From: Streptomyces sp. NBC_01429
GTDB lineage: Bacteria; Actinomycetota; Actinomycetes; Streptomycetales; Streptomycetaceae
Direction: 5' to 3'
Assembly: GCF_036231945.1 (NCBI RefSeq)
Contig: NZ_CP109599.1
Coordinates: 1,550,001-1,614,000 of the forward strand
Length of the DNA stretch: 64,000 nt
The position numbers and the translations under genes are program-made. Shown in pieces: positions 1 to 9,529 of the stretch (within the stretch, counting starts at the first letter, position 1; each line of letters starts with the position of its first letter). A model generated the notes under the pieces. The model was not told the DNA's origin and ran no database searches. It was given only the letters and a program-made list of their open reading frames with translations.

Positions 1-468
1 CAGCCGGTCCTCCACCTCGCCCGCGACCGGCGTCGCGAGCTCCTCGGGCTTCGTCCCCGACCTGAACACCGCGAACGCGGCGTCCCGGGCCGCGCTCTCC
101 TCGGCGTGGACGAGCCACCAGGCGGTGCCCAGGGCCGCCAGCAGCCCGGCGCAGCCCGCGCCCACCACGGTGGACGACCCGCCGGCCAGACCGTAGAGGG
201 CGACGACGACAGCCCCCAGCGCCCCGGCGGACAGCCGGGCCAGCCGGCGGTCCCGGGTGTCGAAGCGCCGTACCGCCGCGGTCGCGTGGCGTACCAGCGC
301 CAGCAGGTTGACGCCGAGCGGCAGGCCCACGGCGGTCATCCGGTCGGCCGTGAACTCCCTGTGCACGTGCCGGGCGAAGTCCTCGTCCAGATGCGCCGAG
401 GCGCAGAGCCGCCGCGTCACCCCGTCCTTCTGATACTGCGGCAACGGTGGCAGCCTTCGGCTCGCCAT
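1..468 (-). CDS. Hypothetical membrane protein, C-terminus cut by window edge
   Basis: An open frame runs from an ATG at 468 to base 1 with no stop, so 156 residues are visible and the C-terminus is missing. A strong ribosome site (GGGGAGGG) ends a few bases before the ATG, which supports this start. The N-terminal ~75 residues are hydrophilic and basic. Two hydrophobic stretches follow at about residues 89-104 (SAGALGAVVVALYGLA) and 107-125 (small and hydrophobic, ending AWWLVHAEE), probably a membrane hairpin. The visible end is acidic. I do not recognise the family. It lies downstream of msrB in the same direction, separated by a terminator-like hairpin, so it is probably a separate transcript. 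Confidence 0.7.
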   Translation of the reverse strand, partial: MASRRLPPLPQYQKDGVTRRLCASAHLDEDFARHVHREFTADRMTAVGLPLGVNLLALVRHATAAVRRFDTRDRRLARLSAGALGAVVVALYGLAGGSSTVVGAGCAGLLAALGTAWWLVHAEESAARDAAFAVFRSGTKPEELATPVAGEVEDRL

Positions 469-566
469 TCACCCTCCCCAGGGGCTCGCGTGCGTCTGCA
501 CGGAGAAACCCTAGGCAACAAGCACCGGTTCTGTCCCGGGGGTTGACGGCGCGTCCCCCGAACGGT

Positions 567-595
567 GAGCGCCGGTCCGCACGGGACCGGCGCTC
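567..595 (-). terminator. Rho-independent-type hairpin after msrB
   Basis: A perfect 12-bp stem (GAGCGCCGGTCC at 567-578 with its complement at 584-595) encloses a 5-nt loop. It lies 45 bp past the msrB stop. There is no T-tract, which is usual for Streptomyces terminators. Confidence 0.7.
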
Positions 596-639
596 GTCGT
601 CCGGGATCGTTCTCCGGCGGGCTGGGCCCGCCGCCGGGC

Positions 640-1047
640 TCAGCCCTCGTCCGGCGCCAGCCGCAGCGAGATGCTGTTGATGCAGTACCGCTGGTCCGTC
701 GGGGTCGCGTAGCCCTCGCCCTCGAAGACGTGCCCCAGGTGGGAGCCGCAGCGGGCGCAGCGCACCTCGACCCGGCGCATGCCGTGGGAGTTGTCCTCGA
801 TCAGCTCGACCGCGTCGGTGTCCTTCGGGTCGTAGAAGGACGGCCAGCCGCAGTGCGACTCGAACTTCGTGTCGGAGCGGAAGAGGTCCGCGCCGCACGC
901 GCGGCAGGAGTAGACCCCGGTCGTCTTCGTGTCCGTGTACTCACCGACGAAGGCGGGCTCGGTGCCTGCCTTGCGGAGCACCTGGTACTCCGCGGGCGAC
1001 AGCTCCGCGCGCCACTGCTCGTCCGGCTTGTCGATGTCGTACGGCAT
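640..1047 (-). CDS. msrB: Peptide-methionine (R)-S-oxide reductase
   Basis: Reduces the R-epimer of methionine sulfoxide in oxidised proteins, a cytoplasmic repair reaction using thioredoxin. The 135-residue product has the full MsrB layout. Two CxxC zinc pairs are present (C48/C51 in CRAC and C97/C100 in CARC). The HCGWPSF block is at 65-71, GHVF at 105-108, and the catalytic cysteine is C122 in RYCINS. C66 is a possible resolving cysteine. The length is normal for a stand-alone MsrB. The start lies 10 bp after the murC stop, so the two genes are probably cotranscribed. The family assignment is secure. Confidence 0.97.
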   Translation of the reverse strand: MPYDIDKPDEQWRAELSPAEYQVLRKAGTEPAFVGEYTDTKTTGVYSCRACGADLFRSDTKFESHCGWPSFYDPKDTDAVELIEDNSHGMRRVEVRCARCGSHLGHVFEGEGYATPTDQRYCINSISLRLAPDEG

Positions 1048-1057
1048 GTCGTTCTCC

Positions 1058-2473
<1,416 letters not shown>

Positions 2474-2531
2474 ACGTGTCTCTCCCAGGGTGCGAGCGGG
2501 ACGCGCGTCAGGTTTTACGCGTCGCCCCAGC

Positions 2532-3002
2532 CTATTCGCTGTGCGCGAAGAGTTTGAGCACCGGTACGCCGACCTTGTGCCGGGCCCGGGAGGCCCAGTC
2601 CCGGTGGAAGAACTCCTCCACGTAGTGCGGCTCGGTGAGCACGATCACCTCATCGGCCCCGGTGTCGTCCACGACCTCCTTGAGCCGGTCGAGCGGATGA
2701 TCCTCGACGACCAGCCCGGTGGCCTCGGTGCCCTGGGCGCGCAGTTCGGCCAGCGAGTGGTTGAGGGCCAGTTCCGCCGGCTGTCTGGCCTGGCCGCCCT
2801 CCGGCTCGTCGCCCTCCCGCGCGGCGTCCCGCAGCTCCCCGACCGCGACGTCGTCGATGGCGCGCAGCAGCAGATCGGCCTGGTCGCCCCGGGGCTGCAT
2901 GAGTACGACGAAGGAGACCGTCTCGTCGCCGTGCAGGGTGGTGACGAATTCGACGTCCTCCGGCGACAGCGGCTTCTCGATCATCAATACGCTTGTGAAC
3001 AC
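2532..3002 (-). CDS. Universal-stress-protein-like alpha/beta protein
   Basis: A 156-residue soluble protein. The C-terminal half reads like a nucleotide-binding alpha/beta fold: TGLVVEDHPLDRLKEVVDDTGADEVIV is not quoted in full, but its key elements are VVEDHPL near residue 98 and GADEVIVLT near 116. The end VPVLKLFAHSE resembles the last strand of UspA-type domains. Homologues from actinobacteria are, in my recollection, often mislabelled indole-3-glycerol phosphate synthase; no TIM-barrel catalytic motif is visible, so I do not use that name. It lies upstream of murC in the same direction with a 58-bp gap. Two hairpins lie just upstream of its start. Confidence 0.8.
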   Translation of the reverse strand: MFTSVLMIEKPLSPEDVEFVTTLHGDETVSFVVLMQPRGDQADLLLRAIDDVAVGELRDAAREGDEPEGGQARQPAELALNHSLAELRAQGTEATGLVVEDHPLDRLKEVVDDTGADEVIVLTEPHYVEEFFHRDWASRARHKVGVPVLKLFAHSE

Positions 3003-3019
3003 GGCACGCGCCCTTCCGC

Positions 3020-3073
3020 TTCAGGGGCCGTCCGGCCCCTGCTGAAACCATCCTTCCCCGTGCCCGCACGGGG
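3020..3073 (-). repeat. Two adjacent hairpins in the leader of the stress-protein-like gene
   Basis: CAGGGGCCG at 3022-3030 pairs with CGGCCCCTG at 3033-3041, and CCCCGTGC at 3056-3063 pairs with GCACGGGG at 3066-3073. Both lie 20-70 bp upstream of the start at 3002, so they are either leader structure or overlapping operators. Confidence 0.4.
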
Positions 3074-3183
3074 TCTCTGGAATTAAGTCTGCCCACAGGA
3101 AGCTAACCGGAACGGCAAATTCCGCTGATTGCCGGACGAGACGGCCGATCGCCGGACGCAACGGTCCTCAGGGGCGGTGGCCC

Positions 3184-3957
3184 TCAGCCGCGGCGGTACC
3201 GGGTGAAGAGGAACCCGTCCTGCTCCAGGAGCGAGGCCAGCGTGAACCGCTCGGGCACGGCGGGGGCCGGGCCGCCCGCGATGCGCTGCGCGGAGCCGGC
3301 GGTCAGGGTCGGCGACACCGTCAGGCACATCTCGTCCAGGACACCCGCCGCCACGAACTGGCCCAGCAGCCGGGGCCCGCCCTCGGCGAGCAGCCTCGTC
3401 AGGCCGAGGCCGGCCAGGGCCCGCAGGGCGCGTACGGGGTCGACGCCGGGCCCGTCCCCGGCGATCGCCACCTCCGCGCCCGCCCGCCGCGCCGCGCGGA
3501 TCCGCTCGGGGGGCGCCGCCGCGCCGGTCAGGACGAGGGTGGGGACCAGCGCTTCGCCGAACAGCGGGGCGGCGAAGTCCAGGTCCAGGCTCGCGCTGAC
3601 CACGGCGATCACCGGCGCGGGCCGCTGGCCGGCCGCCGCCCGCCGCCCGGCGAAGGCGTCCCGGGCGCGGGCCGGCCGGTACCCCTCCAGACGAACCGTT
3701 TCCGCGCCCACCACCACGGCGTCGGCCAGCCCCCGCAAGGTGCCGAAGATCCGCATGTCGGCGGCGGAGGAGAGGAACTGCGAGCGGCCGTCGTGCTGGG
3801 CGGCGCCGTCCAGCGTGGAGACCATGTTGGCGCGCAGCCACACCCCGTTCCCGCCGTCCGGGGCCGGGTAGGCGTACGCGTCCGCCAGTTCGTCGAGCGT
3901 CCATTCGCGATCAGCGGCGGAGGGTGTCTGATCGGTCACAGGGAACAGGCGTCGCAT
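3184..3957 (-). CDS. RibD C-terminal-type pyrimidine reductase family protein
   Basis: Dihydrofolate-reductase-fold protein of the RibD C-terminal (NADPH-dependent riboflavin-pathway reductase) family; 257 residues from the ATG at 3957. Visible signatures are NMVSTLDGAAQHDGRSQFLSS near residues 44-64 (the WLRANMVSTLDG block), the cofactor segment LRGLADAVVVGAETVRLEGY, and the C-terminal LLAEGGPRLLGQFVAAG. It lacks the N-terminal deaminase domain of bifunctional RibD. A longer frame continues upstream, but it runs antisense through zapE and is not credible; an ATG at 3981 is the only other near start. It diverges from zapE with 37 bp between starts. The true substrate is unknown. Confidence 0.88.
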   Translation of the reverse strand: MRRLFPVTDQTPSAADREWTLDELADAYAYPAPDGGNGVWLRANMVSTLDGAAQHDGRSQFLSSAADMRIFGTLRGLADAVVVGAETVRLEGYRPARARDAFAGRRAAAGQRPAPVIAVVSASLDLDFAAPLFGEALVPTLVLTGAAAPPERIRAARRAGAEVAIAGDGPGVDPVRALRALAGLGLTRLLAEGGPRLLGQFVAAGVLDEMCLTVSPTLTAGSAQRIAGGPAPAVPERFTLASLLEQDGFLFTRYRRG

Positions 3958-3980
3958 GTGAAGCAGTCTGGCACGGCGCA

Positions 3981-3995
3981 TAGAGTGATGAACTG
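3981..3995 (+). promoter_or_regulatory. Candidate -10 element for leaderless zapE
   Basis: TAGAGT at 3981-3986 ends 8 nt before the GTG at 3995, so transcription would begin at or within a base or two of the start codon. No Shine-Dalgarno sequence is present. Confidence 0.5.
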
Positions 3996-5095
3996 TGTCG
4001 TCATCCACCGCCGCCTCCGGCCGCACCCCCCTGACCGAAGCGGCCCCGCTCTCCCTCTGCGCACGTGAGCCGCGCGTCCCGGCCGAGCGGCTGGTCGCCG
4101 AAATGGTCCCGCCGCCGCGCTTCGACTCCGTACGGTTCGACACGTACGTACCCGACCCGAACCAGCCCAGCCAGTCCGAGGCCGTCACCGTCCTGAGCGC
4201 CTTCGCGGCCGGGCTCGGCGCGGCGCGTCCGGCCGCCGGGTCCGGGAGCGGCCCGCGGCGCTGGTTCGCCAGGAAGCCGCAGCCGCCCACCGGGCCGCGC
4301 GGGGTGTACCTGGACGGCGGGTACGGGGTCGGCAAGACCCACCTGCTGGCGTCGCTGTGGCACGCGACCCCGGCCGCCCCTGAGGAGAAAGCTTTCGGCA
4401 CATTTGTCGAGCTGACCAACCTGGTGGGGGCGCTGGGCTTCCAGCAGACGGTGAGCACGCTCGGCGGCCACCGGCTGCTGTGCATCGACGAATTCGAGCT
4501 GGACGACCCGGGCGACACCGTCCTCGTCTCCACGCTCCTCGGCAAGCTCGTGGACGCCGGTGTGGCGCTGGCCGCGACCTCCAACACGCTGCCGGGCAAG
4601 CTCGGCGAGGGCCGGTTCGCCGCCGCCGACTTCCTGCGCGAGATACAGGGGCTCTCGTCGCGGTTCCGGCCCCTGCGCATCGACGGCGAGGACTACCGGC
4701 ACCGGGGGCTGCCGGAGGCTCCGCCGCCGTACTCCGACGAGCAGGTGACCAAGGCCGCGTACGCCACCGAGGGCGCCAGCCTGGACGACTTCCCCGGGCT
4801 CCTCGAACACCTGGCCTCCGTCCATCCGAGCCGGTACGGGGCGCTCACGGACGGGGTGCGGGCCGTCTGCCTCACGGACGTCACGGCGGTGCCCGACCAG
4901 TCGACGGCGCTGCGGCTCGTCGTCCTCGCGGACCGGCTGTACGACCGGGAGGTGCCCGTCCTGGCCTCCGGACTGCCGTTCGACCGGCTGTTCAGCGAAG
5001 AGATGCTGAACGGCGGCTATCGGAAGAAGTACTTCCGGGCGATCTCCCGGCTGACGGCGCTGGCGCGGGACGCGAAGGGGCTGATAGCCCAGTAG
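3995..5095 (+). CDS. zapE: ZapE/AFG1-type cell-division ATPase
   Basis: AAA+-like P-loop ATPase of the AFG1/ZapE family, which in E. coli associates with the divisome. The 366-residue protein has Walker A GGYGVGKTH at 108-116, Walker B LLCIDEFEL around 161-169, and the family segment ALAATSNTLP followed by FLREIQGLSSRF (sensor region). The C-terminus FRAISRLTALA is also typical. The first ~40 residues are variable and low in conservation. The GTG start appears leaderless. It is divergent from the RibD-like reductase. The function in a filamentous actinomycete is inferred from the family only. Confidence 0.92.
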   Translation: MSSSTAASGRTPLTEAAPLSLCAREPRVPAERLVAEMVPPPRFDSVRFDTYVPDPNQPSQSEAVTVLSAFAAGLGAARPAAGSGSGPRRWFARKPQPPTGPRGVYLDGGYGVGKTHLLASLWHATPAAPEEKAFGTFVELTNLVGALGFQQTVSTLGGHRLLCIDEFELDDPGDTVLVSTLLGKLVDAGVALAATSNTLPGKLGEGRFAAADFLREIQGLSSRFRPLRIDGEDYRHRGLPEAPPPYSDEQVTKAAYATEGASLDDFPGLLEHLASVHPSRYGALTDGVRAVCLTDVTAVPDQSTALRLVVLADRLYDREVPVLASGLPFDRLFSEEMLNGGYRKKYFRAISRLTALARDAKGLIAQ

Positions 5096-5199
5096 GTTCG
5101 GTGCCGTACCCGCGGGCCCGCGCACGGGCCGGCGGAGACACCGCGCGACCCCCTCATGACCCCCGTCACCCGTTCGAGCAGCAGGAAGAAGGGTTCATC

Positions 5200-5625
5200 A
5201 TGGCCACCACGCGTCAGGCACACACCGTCTGGGAGGGCGACCTCCTCAAGGGCACCGGCACCGTCACCTTCGACTCCTCCGGCATCCCCGACCAGGCGGT
5301 CTCCTGGCCCTCCCGCGCGGAGACCGCGAACGGGAAGACCAGCCCGGAGGAGCTGATCGCCGCCGCGCACTCCAGCTGCTTCTCGATGGCCCTGTCCAAC
5401 GGCCTGGCCACCGGCGGCACCCCGCCGACCCGGCTGACCACCCAGGCGGAGGTCACCTTCCAGCCGGGCACCGGCATCACGGGCATCCACCTCACGGTGC
5501 GCGGCGAGGTGCCGGGGCTGGACGCGGCCGGCTTCGAGAAGGCGGCCCAGGACGCGAAGGCGAACTGCCCGGTCAGCCAGGCGCTCACCGGTACGAACAT
5601 CACCCTGAGCGCGTCCCTCGCCTGA
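5200..5625 (+). CDS. OsmC-family peroxiredoxin
   Basis: Small cytoplasmic thiol peroxidase of the OsmC/Ohr superfamily, which reduces organic hydroperoxides or hydrogen peroxide. The product is 141 residues. The two redox cysteines are C60 in AAAHSSCFSMAL and C123 in KANCPVSQAL, with the usual spacing. The start ATG at 5200 is preceded by GAAGAAGG, a good ribosome site; an upstream extension of the frame is antisense-like and lacks protein character. It sits 104 bp after zapE and is followed by a strong terminator, so it is probably monocistronic. Confidence 0.93.
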   Translation: MATTRQAHTVWEGDLLKGTGTVTFDSSGIPDQAVSWPSRAETANGKTSPEELIAAAHSSCFSMALSNGLATGGTPPTRLTTQAEVTFQPGTGITGIHLTVRGEVPGLDAAGFEKAAQDAKANCPVSQALTGTNITLSASLA

Positions 5626-5661
5626 CCCTCCGGTCACCGGGACGGCCTCCCGGGGACGACG

Positions 5662-5705
5662 ACGGGCCGCCCACCGGATCCGGCCGGATCGGGTGGGCGG
5701 CCCGT
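5662..5705 (+). terminator. Strong terminator after osmC
   Basis: A 14-bp perfect stem (ACGGGCCGCCCACC at 5662-5675 with its complement at 5692-5705) encloses a 16-nt loop, 36 bp after the stop codon. Confidence 0.8.
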
Positions 5706-5763
5706 TGCGGTCGCCCCACGCGACACCAGAGGCTCCTGGTGACCCGCCTGGTTCACGCGTCCT

Positions 5764-5796
5764 GTGTGACGTGCTAGACACGTGCGGGTCACGTCT
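5764..5796 (+). promoter_or_regulatory. Candidate PHO box (three 11-nt direct repeats)
   Basis: Three consecutive 11-nt units (GTGTGACGTGC, TAGACACGTGC, GGGTCACGTCT) share ACGT at unit positions 6-9 with an A/C-rich core. PhoP of Streptomyces is known to bind tandem 11-nt units related to GTTCACC. The repeats end 26 bp before a phosphatase gene. Confidence 0.55.
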
Positions 5797-5822
5797 CCTG
5801 TCCGCCAGCAGGGAGTTGCCTC

Positions 5823-7190
5823 ATGTCAGCGACACGACGTCAGATCCTCGCCCGCACCGGTGCGACCGCCGCCGGAATCGCCTTCACCGGGGCCGTCTCC
5901 GAGCTGTTCGCCGGGTCCAGCGCCGCCGCCCCGCGAACGGGCGGCGGCGGCTACGGGCCGCTGGTCACCGACCCCGACGGGCTGCTCGACCTGCCCCGGG
6001 GCTTCCGTTACAAGGTGCTCTCCAGAGAGGGCGACCCGCTCCTCTCGGGAGAGGGCCGGGTCCCCAGCAACCACGACGGCATGGCCGCGTTCGCGGGCCG
6101 CCGGGGCCGGGTGCACCTCGTACGCAACCACGAGAACCGGGTCACCGCCCCGATCGCCGTACCTGTCGTTCCCGGACTGACCTACGACCCGATGGGCAAG
6201 GGCGGCTGTACGGCGCTCGAACTCGACGGGCGCGGCGATGTCCTCGGCGAGCGCGTGGCCATCGCGGGCACCGCCGTCAACTGCGCGGGCGGCCCGACCC
6301 CCTGGGGCACCTGGCTGACCTGCGAGGAGACCGAGGACCGGGCGGGTACCAACGGGTACACCAAGGACCACGGCTTCATCTTCGAGGTGGACGGCGCCGA
6401 TCCGCACCGCACCGGGGCCGTACCGCTGACCGCCATGGGCCGCTTCCAGCACGAGGCGATCGCGATCGACCCGGACAGCGGCATCGTGTACGAGACCGAG
6501 GACGCGTTCGACCACCCGTTCGGCCTCTTCTACCGCTTCCTGCCGGAGAAGCCGCGCGGCGGCCTCGGGTCGCTGCGCGCGGGCGGCGCGCTGGAGGCGA
6601 TGCGGGTGCCGGGGGTGCCGGATCTCTCGACCATCCAGGAGCCGGGCGCGTCGTTCGACCGTATCGAGTGGGTGCCCGTACCGGACCCGCTCGCGGACGG
6701 GACCCCCATCCGGTACCAGGACTTCGGCCCGAAGGGCATCACCCATGCCCAGAAGCTGGAGGGCTGCTACTGGGGCGAGGGCTGCGTCTACTTCGTCTCC
6801 AGCTTCGCGCACCGCTCGGAGGGCTCGGCGGCGGACCACTACGGCCAGGTGTGGAAGTACGAGCCGCGGCGGCGCCGGCTCACCCTGGTGATCGTCTTCG
6901 GCCCGGACACGGACATCGACCTGCCGGGCGAGTCCCCCGACAACATCTGCCTGGCGCCGAGCGGCGGCCTGATGGTCTGCGAGGACGGGGGCGGCGCGCA
7001 GTACGTCTTCGGCGTGACCCGGCGGGGCGAGGTGTACCCGATGGCGCGGGGCGCGCAGAACGTGGGGACGCCGGAGGAGCCGGAGTGGGGCGAGTTCGCC
7101 GGGGTGACCTTCTCGCCCGACGGCCGGACCATGTACGTGAACTGCTACCACCCGGGGACGACCTTCGCCGTGACCGGCCCCTGGCACTGA
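5823..7190 (+). CDS. Secreted PhoX-type alkaline phosphatase (DUF839), Tat substrate
   Basis: Predicted exported phosphatase of the PhoX/DUF839 family, calcium- and iron-dependent in characterised members, releasing phosphate from organic esters. The 455-residue product opens with a twin-arginine signal: R5-R6 in TRRQIL, a hydrophobic stretch to about residue 28, then an Ala-rich cleavage region near 33-36. Mature-domain landmarks include PSNHDGMAAF, VRNHENR, NCAGGPTPWGTWLTCEE, RFQHEAIAID and the late SPDNICLAPSGGLMVCEDG, all typical beta-propeller segments. The start ATG at 5823 is preceded by AGGGAG. A candidate PHO box lies upstream and a polyphosphate kinase gene 66 bp downstream, so phosphate regulation is likely. 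Confidence 0.9.
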   Translation: MSATRRQILARTGATAAGIAFTGAVSELFAGSSAAAPRTGGGGYGPLVTDPDGLLDLPRGFRYKVLSREGDPLLSGEGRVPSNHDGMAAFAGRRGRVHLVRNHENRVTAPIAVPVVPGLTYDPMGKGGCTALELDGRGDVLGERVAIAGTAVNCAGGPTPWGTWLTCEETEDRAGTNGYTKDHGFIFEVDGADPHRTGAVPLTAMGRFQHEAIAIDPDSGIVYETEDAFDHPFGLFYRFLPEKPRGGLGSLRAGGALEAMRVPGVPDLSTIQEPGASFDRIEWVPVPDPLADGTPIRYQDFGPKGITHAQKLEGCYWGEGCVYFVSSFAHRSEGSAADHYGQVWKYEPRRRRLTLVIVFGPDTDIDLPGESPDNICLAPSGGLMVCEDGGGAQYVFGVTRRGEVYPMARGAQNVGTPEEPEWGEFAGVTFSPDGRTMYVNCYHPGTTFAVTGPWH

Positions 7191-7256
7191 CGGCGGTCCC
7201 GCCAGCGGTCGCCGTACCGGCCGATCCGCCGCACCCTCGAAGGAAGCGACGGGAAG

Positions 7257-8252
7257 GTGCGCGCGGTGGCCAGCTCCGACAAGAAGAAGTCCGGCAAGAG
7301 CGACAACGACAAGAAGAGGACGAAGAAGGCCGGCGCCCAGCAGGACGGCGGTAAGCAGGGCAAGAAGGCGGACCGGGTGGCGGCGGAGCGGCGTGAGCCG
7401 TCGCCCGGCCTGCGTGAGCTGCTGCGCGTCCCCGGCGGCACCCGCCCCGACCTCGCCTCGTACGACACCCGGGCCACCCCGGGCGGTCCCGGCACGCCGC
7501 GGGACAAGGCGGCGGCGCTGGAGGCGGTCGCCCGGTCGGCGGAGCGGCTCGCCGGGCTCCAGGAGCGGCTCTACGCGGCCAGCACCACCGGTGACCGGCG
7601 CCGGGTGCTGCTGGTCCTCCAGGGAACGGACACCAGCGGCAAGGGCGGCACGATCAAGCATGTGATCAGGCTGTTCAATCCGTCCGGCTGTCGCGTGCGG
7701 GCCTTCAAGGCACCGACGGCGGAGGAGCGGAAGCACGACTTCCTCTGGCGGATCAGGCGGGCGCTCCCCGAGCCGGGCGAGATCGGGATCTTCGACCGTT
7801 CGCACTACGAGGACGTCCTGGTCGGCCGCGTCCGCGAGCTGGCGTCCCACCGGGAGCTGGGCCACCGCTACGAGCGGATCAACCGCTTCGAGCAGGAGCT
7901 GGCCGATGACGGCGTGACCCTCGTGAAGGTCTTTCTGCACCTCGGGTACGAGGAGCAGCGCGACCGGCTGCTGGCCCGCCTCGACAATCCGGACAAGCAC
8001 TGGAAGTTCAGCACGGCGGACCTCGACGACCGCGCGCTGTGGCCGGAGTACCAGGCGGCCTACGAGCTGGCCCTGCGCCGCTGCTCCACCGACGCGGCGC
8101 CCTGGTACCTGGTCCCGGCGGACCGCAAGTGGTACCGGAACTGGGCGATCGGCACCCTGCTGCTGGAGCATCTGGAGGCTCTGGCACCCTCGTACCCCGC
8201 GGGAGGCTTCGATCTTGAGAAGAGCCGCAAGAGGCTGTTGGAGGGGGCGTAG
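7257..8252 (+). CDS. Polyphosphate kinase 2 family protein
   Basis: PPK2-type enzyme that transfers phosphate between polyphosphate and nucleotides. The 331-residue protein has Walker A GTDTSGKGG at 123-131, the PPK2 lid and catalytic segment FDRSHYED at 179-186, and the late RNWAIGTLLLEHL block. Residues 1-45 form a Lys/Ser-rich, disordered basic tail (SDKKKSGKSDNDKKRTKK), which may contact polyphosphate; that is inference. GTG at 7257 is used because AAGGAAG lies 9 nt upstream; GTG at 7266 is an equally possible start. The position directly after the phosphatase gene suggests a shared phosphate-economy role. Confidence 0.92.
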   Translation: MRAVASSDKKKSGKSDNDKKRTKKAGAQQDGGKQGKKADRVAAERREPSPGLRELLRVPGGTRPDLASYDTRATPGGPGTPRDKAAALEAVARSAERLAGLQERLYAASTTGDRRRVLLVLQGTDTSGKGGTIKHVIRLFNPSGCRVRAFKAPTAEERKHDFLWRIRRALPEPGEIGIFDRSHYEDVLVGRVRELASHRELGHRYERINRFEQELADDGVTLVKVFLHLGYEEQRDRLLARLDNPDKHWKFSTADLDDRALWPEYQAAYELALRRCSTDAAPWYLVPADRKWYRNWAIGTLLLEHLEALAPSYPAGGFDLEKSRKRLLEGA

Positions 8253-8305
8253 GCGTCATCTTGTGATCGAGCGAGCGCCGCGCACCCCTTCCGGGTAGAT
8301 CATCA

Positions 8306-8320
8306 TATATTTTCCGTGCG
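8306..8320 (+). promoter_or_regulatory. AT-rich -10 element, leaderless start of deacetylase gene
   Basis: CATATATTTT is an AT-rich island in a GC-rich region. TATATT at 8306-8311 ends 8 nt before the GTG at 8320. No ribosome site precedes the GTG, so the mRNA is probably leaderless. No good -35 is seen. Confidence 0.5.
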
Positions 8321-9198
8321 TGACCAGATATGTGCGCGTTCTCGCCGCTCTCGCCGTGCTGAGCGTCGCCCTCACCGGATGCGGTGACGGCGACGGGAAG
8401 CCCTCGGCCGCCGATCCCGCCGCCGCCCGTTCCGCGGCCGCCTCCGCCTCCGCCTCCCCCTCCTCCGGTGCCGGGAGCCGGGGCACTGCGGTGAAGGGGC
8501 CGCCGACCCTGGCCCCCGCGGCGGGCGGACTGACGCCGGTCTTCGAACGCGGCGGCGCGGCGGCGGGAAAGACCGTGGCGCTCACCTTCGACGCCGATAT
8601 GACGGCCGATCAGGGCCCCCGGGCGGCGAGCGGCGAGCGGTTCGACAATCCGTCGCTGATCGCCCTGCTGCGCCGGCTCGACGTACCCGCCACCGTCTTC
8701 ATGACCGGGCGGTGGGCCGAGGAGTACCCGACGCAGGCGAAGGAGATCGGCAACGATCCGCTCTTCGAGATCGCCAACCACTCCTACAGCCACTACGCCT
8801 TCACCGCCGACTGCTACGGGCTGCCGGTCGTCGGCGAGGAGAGCATGGCCTCGGACGTCCAGCGGGCCTTCACGGCGTTCCAGAAGGCCGGGGCGCACAA
8901 CGTCGTGCCGTACTTCCGCTTCCCCGGCGGCTGTTACGACGACAAGGCGCGCCGCGCCCTCGCCCCGGCCAAGGTCACGGCGGTGCAGTGGGACGTCATC
9001 AGCGGCGACGCCTTCGCGACGGACGCGGAGGCGGTCGCGCGGGAGGTGCTGACCGGGGTGAAGCCGGGCTCACTGGTGGTGATGCACTGCACGCGCAGCG
9101 CGGCGCCGGTGACGGAGGACGCCGTACGGCAGATCGTTCCCGAGCTGCGCAAGCGGGGGTACCGCTTCGTCAAGGTCTCCGAGCTGATGAAGCACTGA
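8320..9198 (+). CDS. Lipoprotein polysaccharide deacetylase (NodB domain)
   Basis: Carbohydrate esterase family 4 type deacetylase, expected to remove acetyl groups from N-acetylglucosamine polymers outside the membrane. The 292-residue product has a lipoprotein signal with lipobox LTGC (acylated C21), a Ser/Ala-rich linker at 30-70, then the NodB domain. The TFDADM motif supplies D91 and D93, HSYSH supplies metal ligands H154 and H158, and RFPGGCYDD (about 201-209) is the catalytic-face motif. The length fits a membrane-anchored single-domain enzyme. The GTG start appears leaderless. Confidence 0.93.
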   Translation: MTRYVRVLAALAVLSVALTGCGDGDGKPSAADPAAARSAAASASASPSSGAGSRGTAVKGPPTLAPAAGGLTPVFERGGAAAGKTVALTFDADMTADQGPRAASGERFDNPSLIALLRRLDVPATVFMTGRWAEEYPTQAKEIGNDPLFEIANHSYSHYAFTADCYGLPVVGEESMASDVQRAFTAFQKAGAHNVVPYFRFPGGCYDDKARRALAPAKVTAVQWDVISGDAFATDAEAVAREVLTGVKPGSLVVMHCTRSAAPVTEDAVRQIVPELRKRGYRFVKVSELMKH

Positions 9199-9218
9199 GG
9201 CCCGGCGGGCGGCGGCGG

Positions 9219-9431
9219 TCAGCCCGAACAGGCCGTCCGCTGGGCCTCCTGCCACGCGCAGACGGGACAGAGCGTCGCGCCCCTGACCGTCGCCAGGTGC
9301 TCGGTGGGCTTCCGGCACAGCACGCAGTCGGCGTACGCGGCCCCGGCGGTCCCGGCGGCCTCGTCGGCCGCGCCCGGCCCGGCGACGGTCCCCTCGGTCG
9401 CGCTCTTCTCGGTCGCGCTCTCCTCGGTCAT
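9219..9431 (-). CDS. Small zinc-ribbon-like protein
   Basis: A 70-residue protein. The N-terminal half is acidic and rich in Ala/Gly/Thr. The C-terminal half has two CxxC pairs (C36/C39 in CVLC and C55/C58 in CPVC), which suggests one structural zinc site. The ATG at 9431 is chosen because the sequence upstream loses protein character. It lies convergent to the deacetylase gene with 20 bp between stops, and 98 bp downstream of the AIM24 gene. Function unknown. Confidence 0.65.
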   Translation of the reverse strand: MTEESATEKSATEGTVAGPGAADEAAGTAGAAYADCVLCRKPTEHLATVRGATLCPVCAWQEAQRTACSG

Positions 9432-9529
9432 GTCCGAGAGCGTACTCAGCCGCGCCGCGCGGGACGGCGGCGGGCGGCGCGGCCCCGGTGCCCGCCGCCC
9501 CCGCCGGTCGCCCGCCGGCGCGGACCGGA

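Noticed and set aside
2532-3002. Indole-3-glycerol phosphate synthase
   Set aside because: I recall this label on homologues, but the protein is only 156 residues and shows no TIM-barrel or TrpC catalytic motif.
3958-4680. Upstream extension of the RibD-like reductase frame
   Set aside because: It runs antisense through the Walker motifs of zapE and has no protein-like features; the start at 3957 fits the family.
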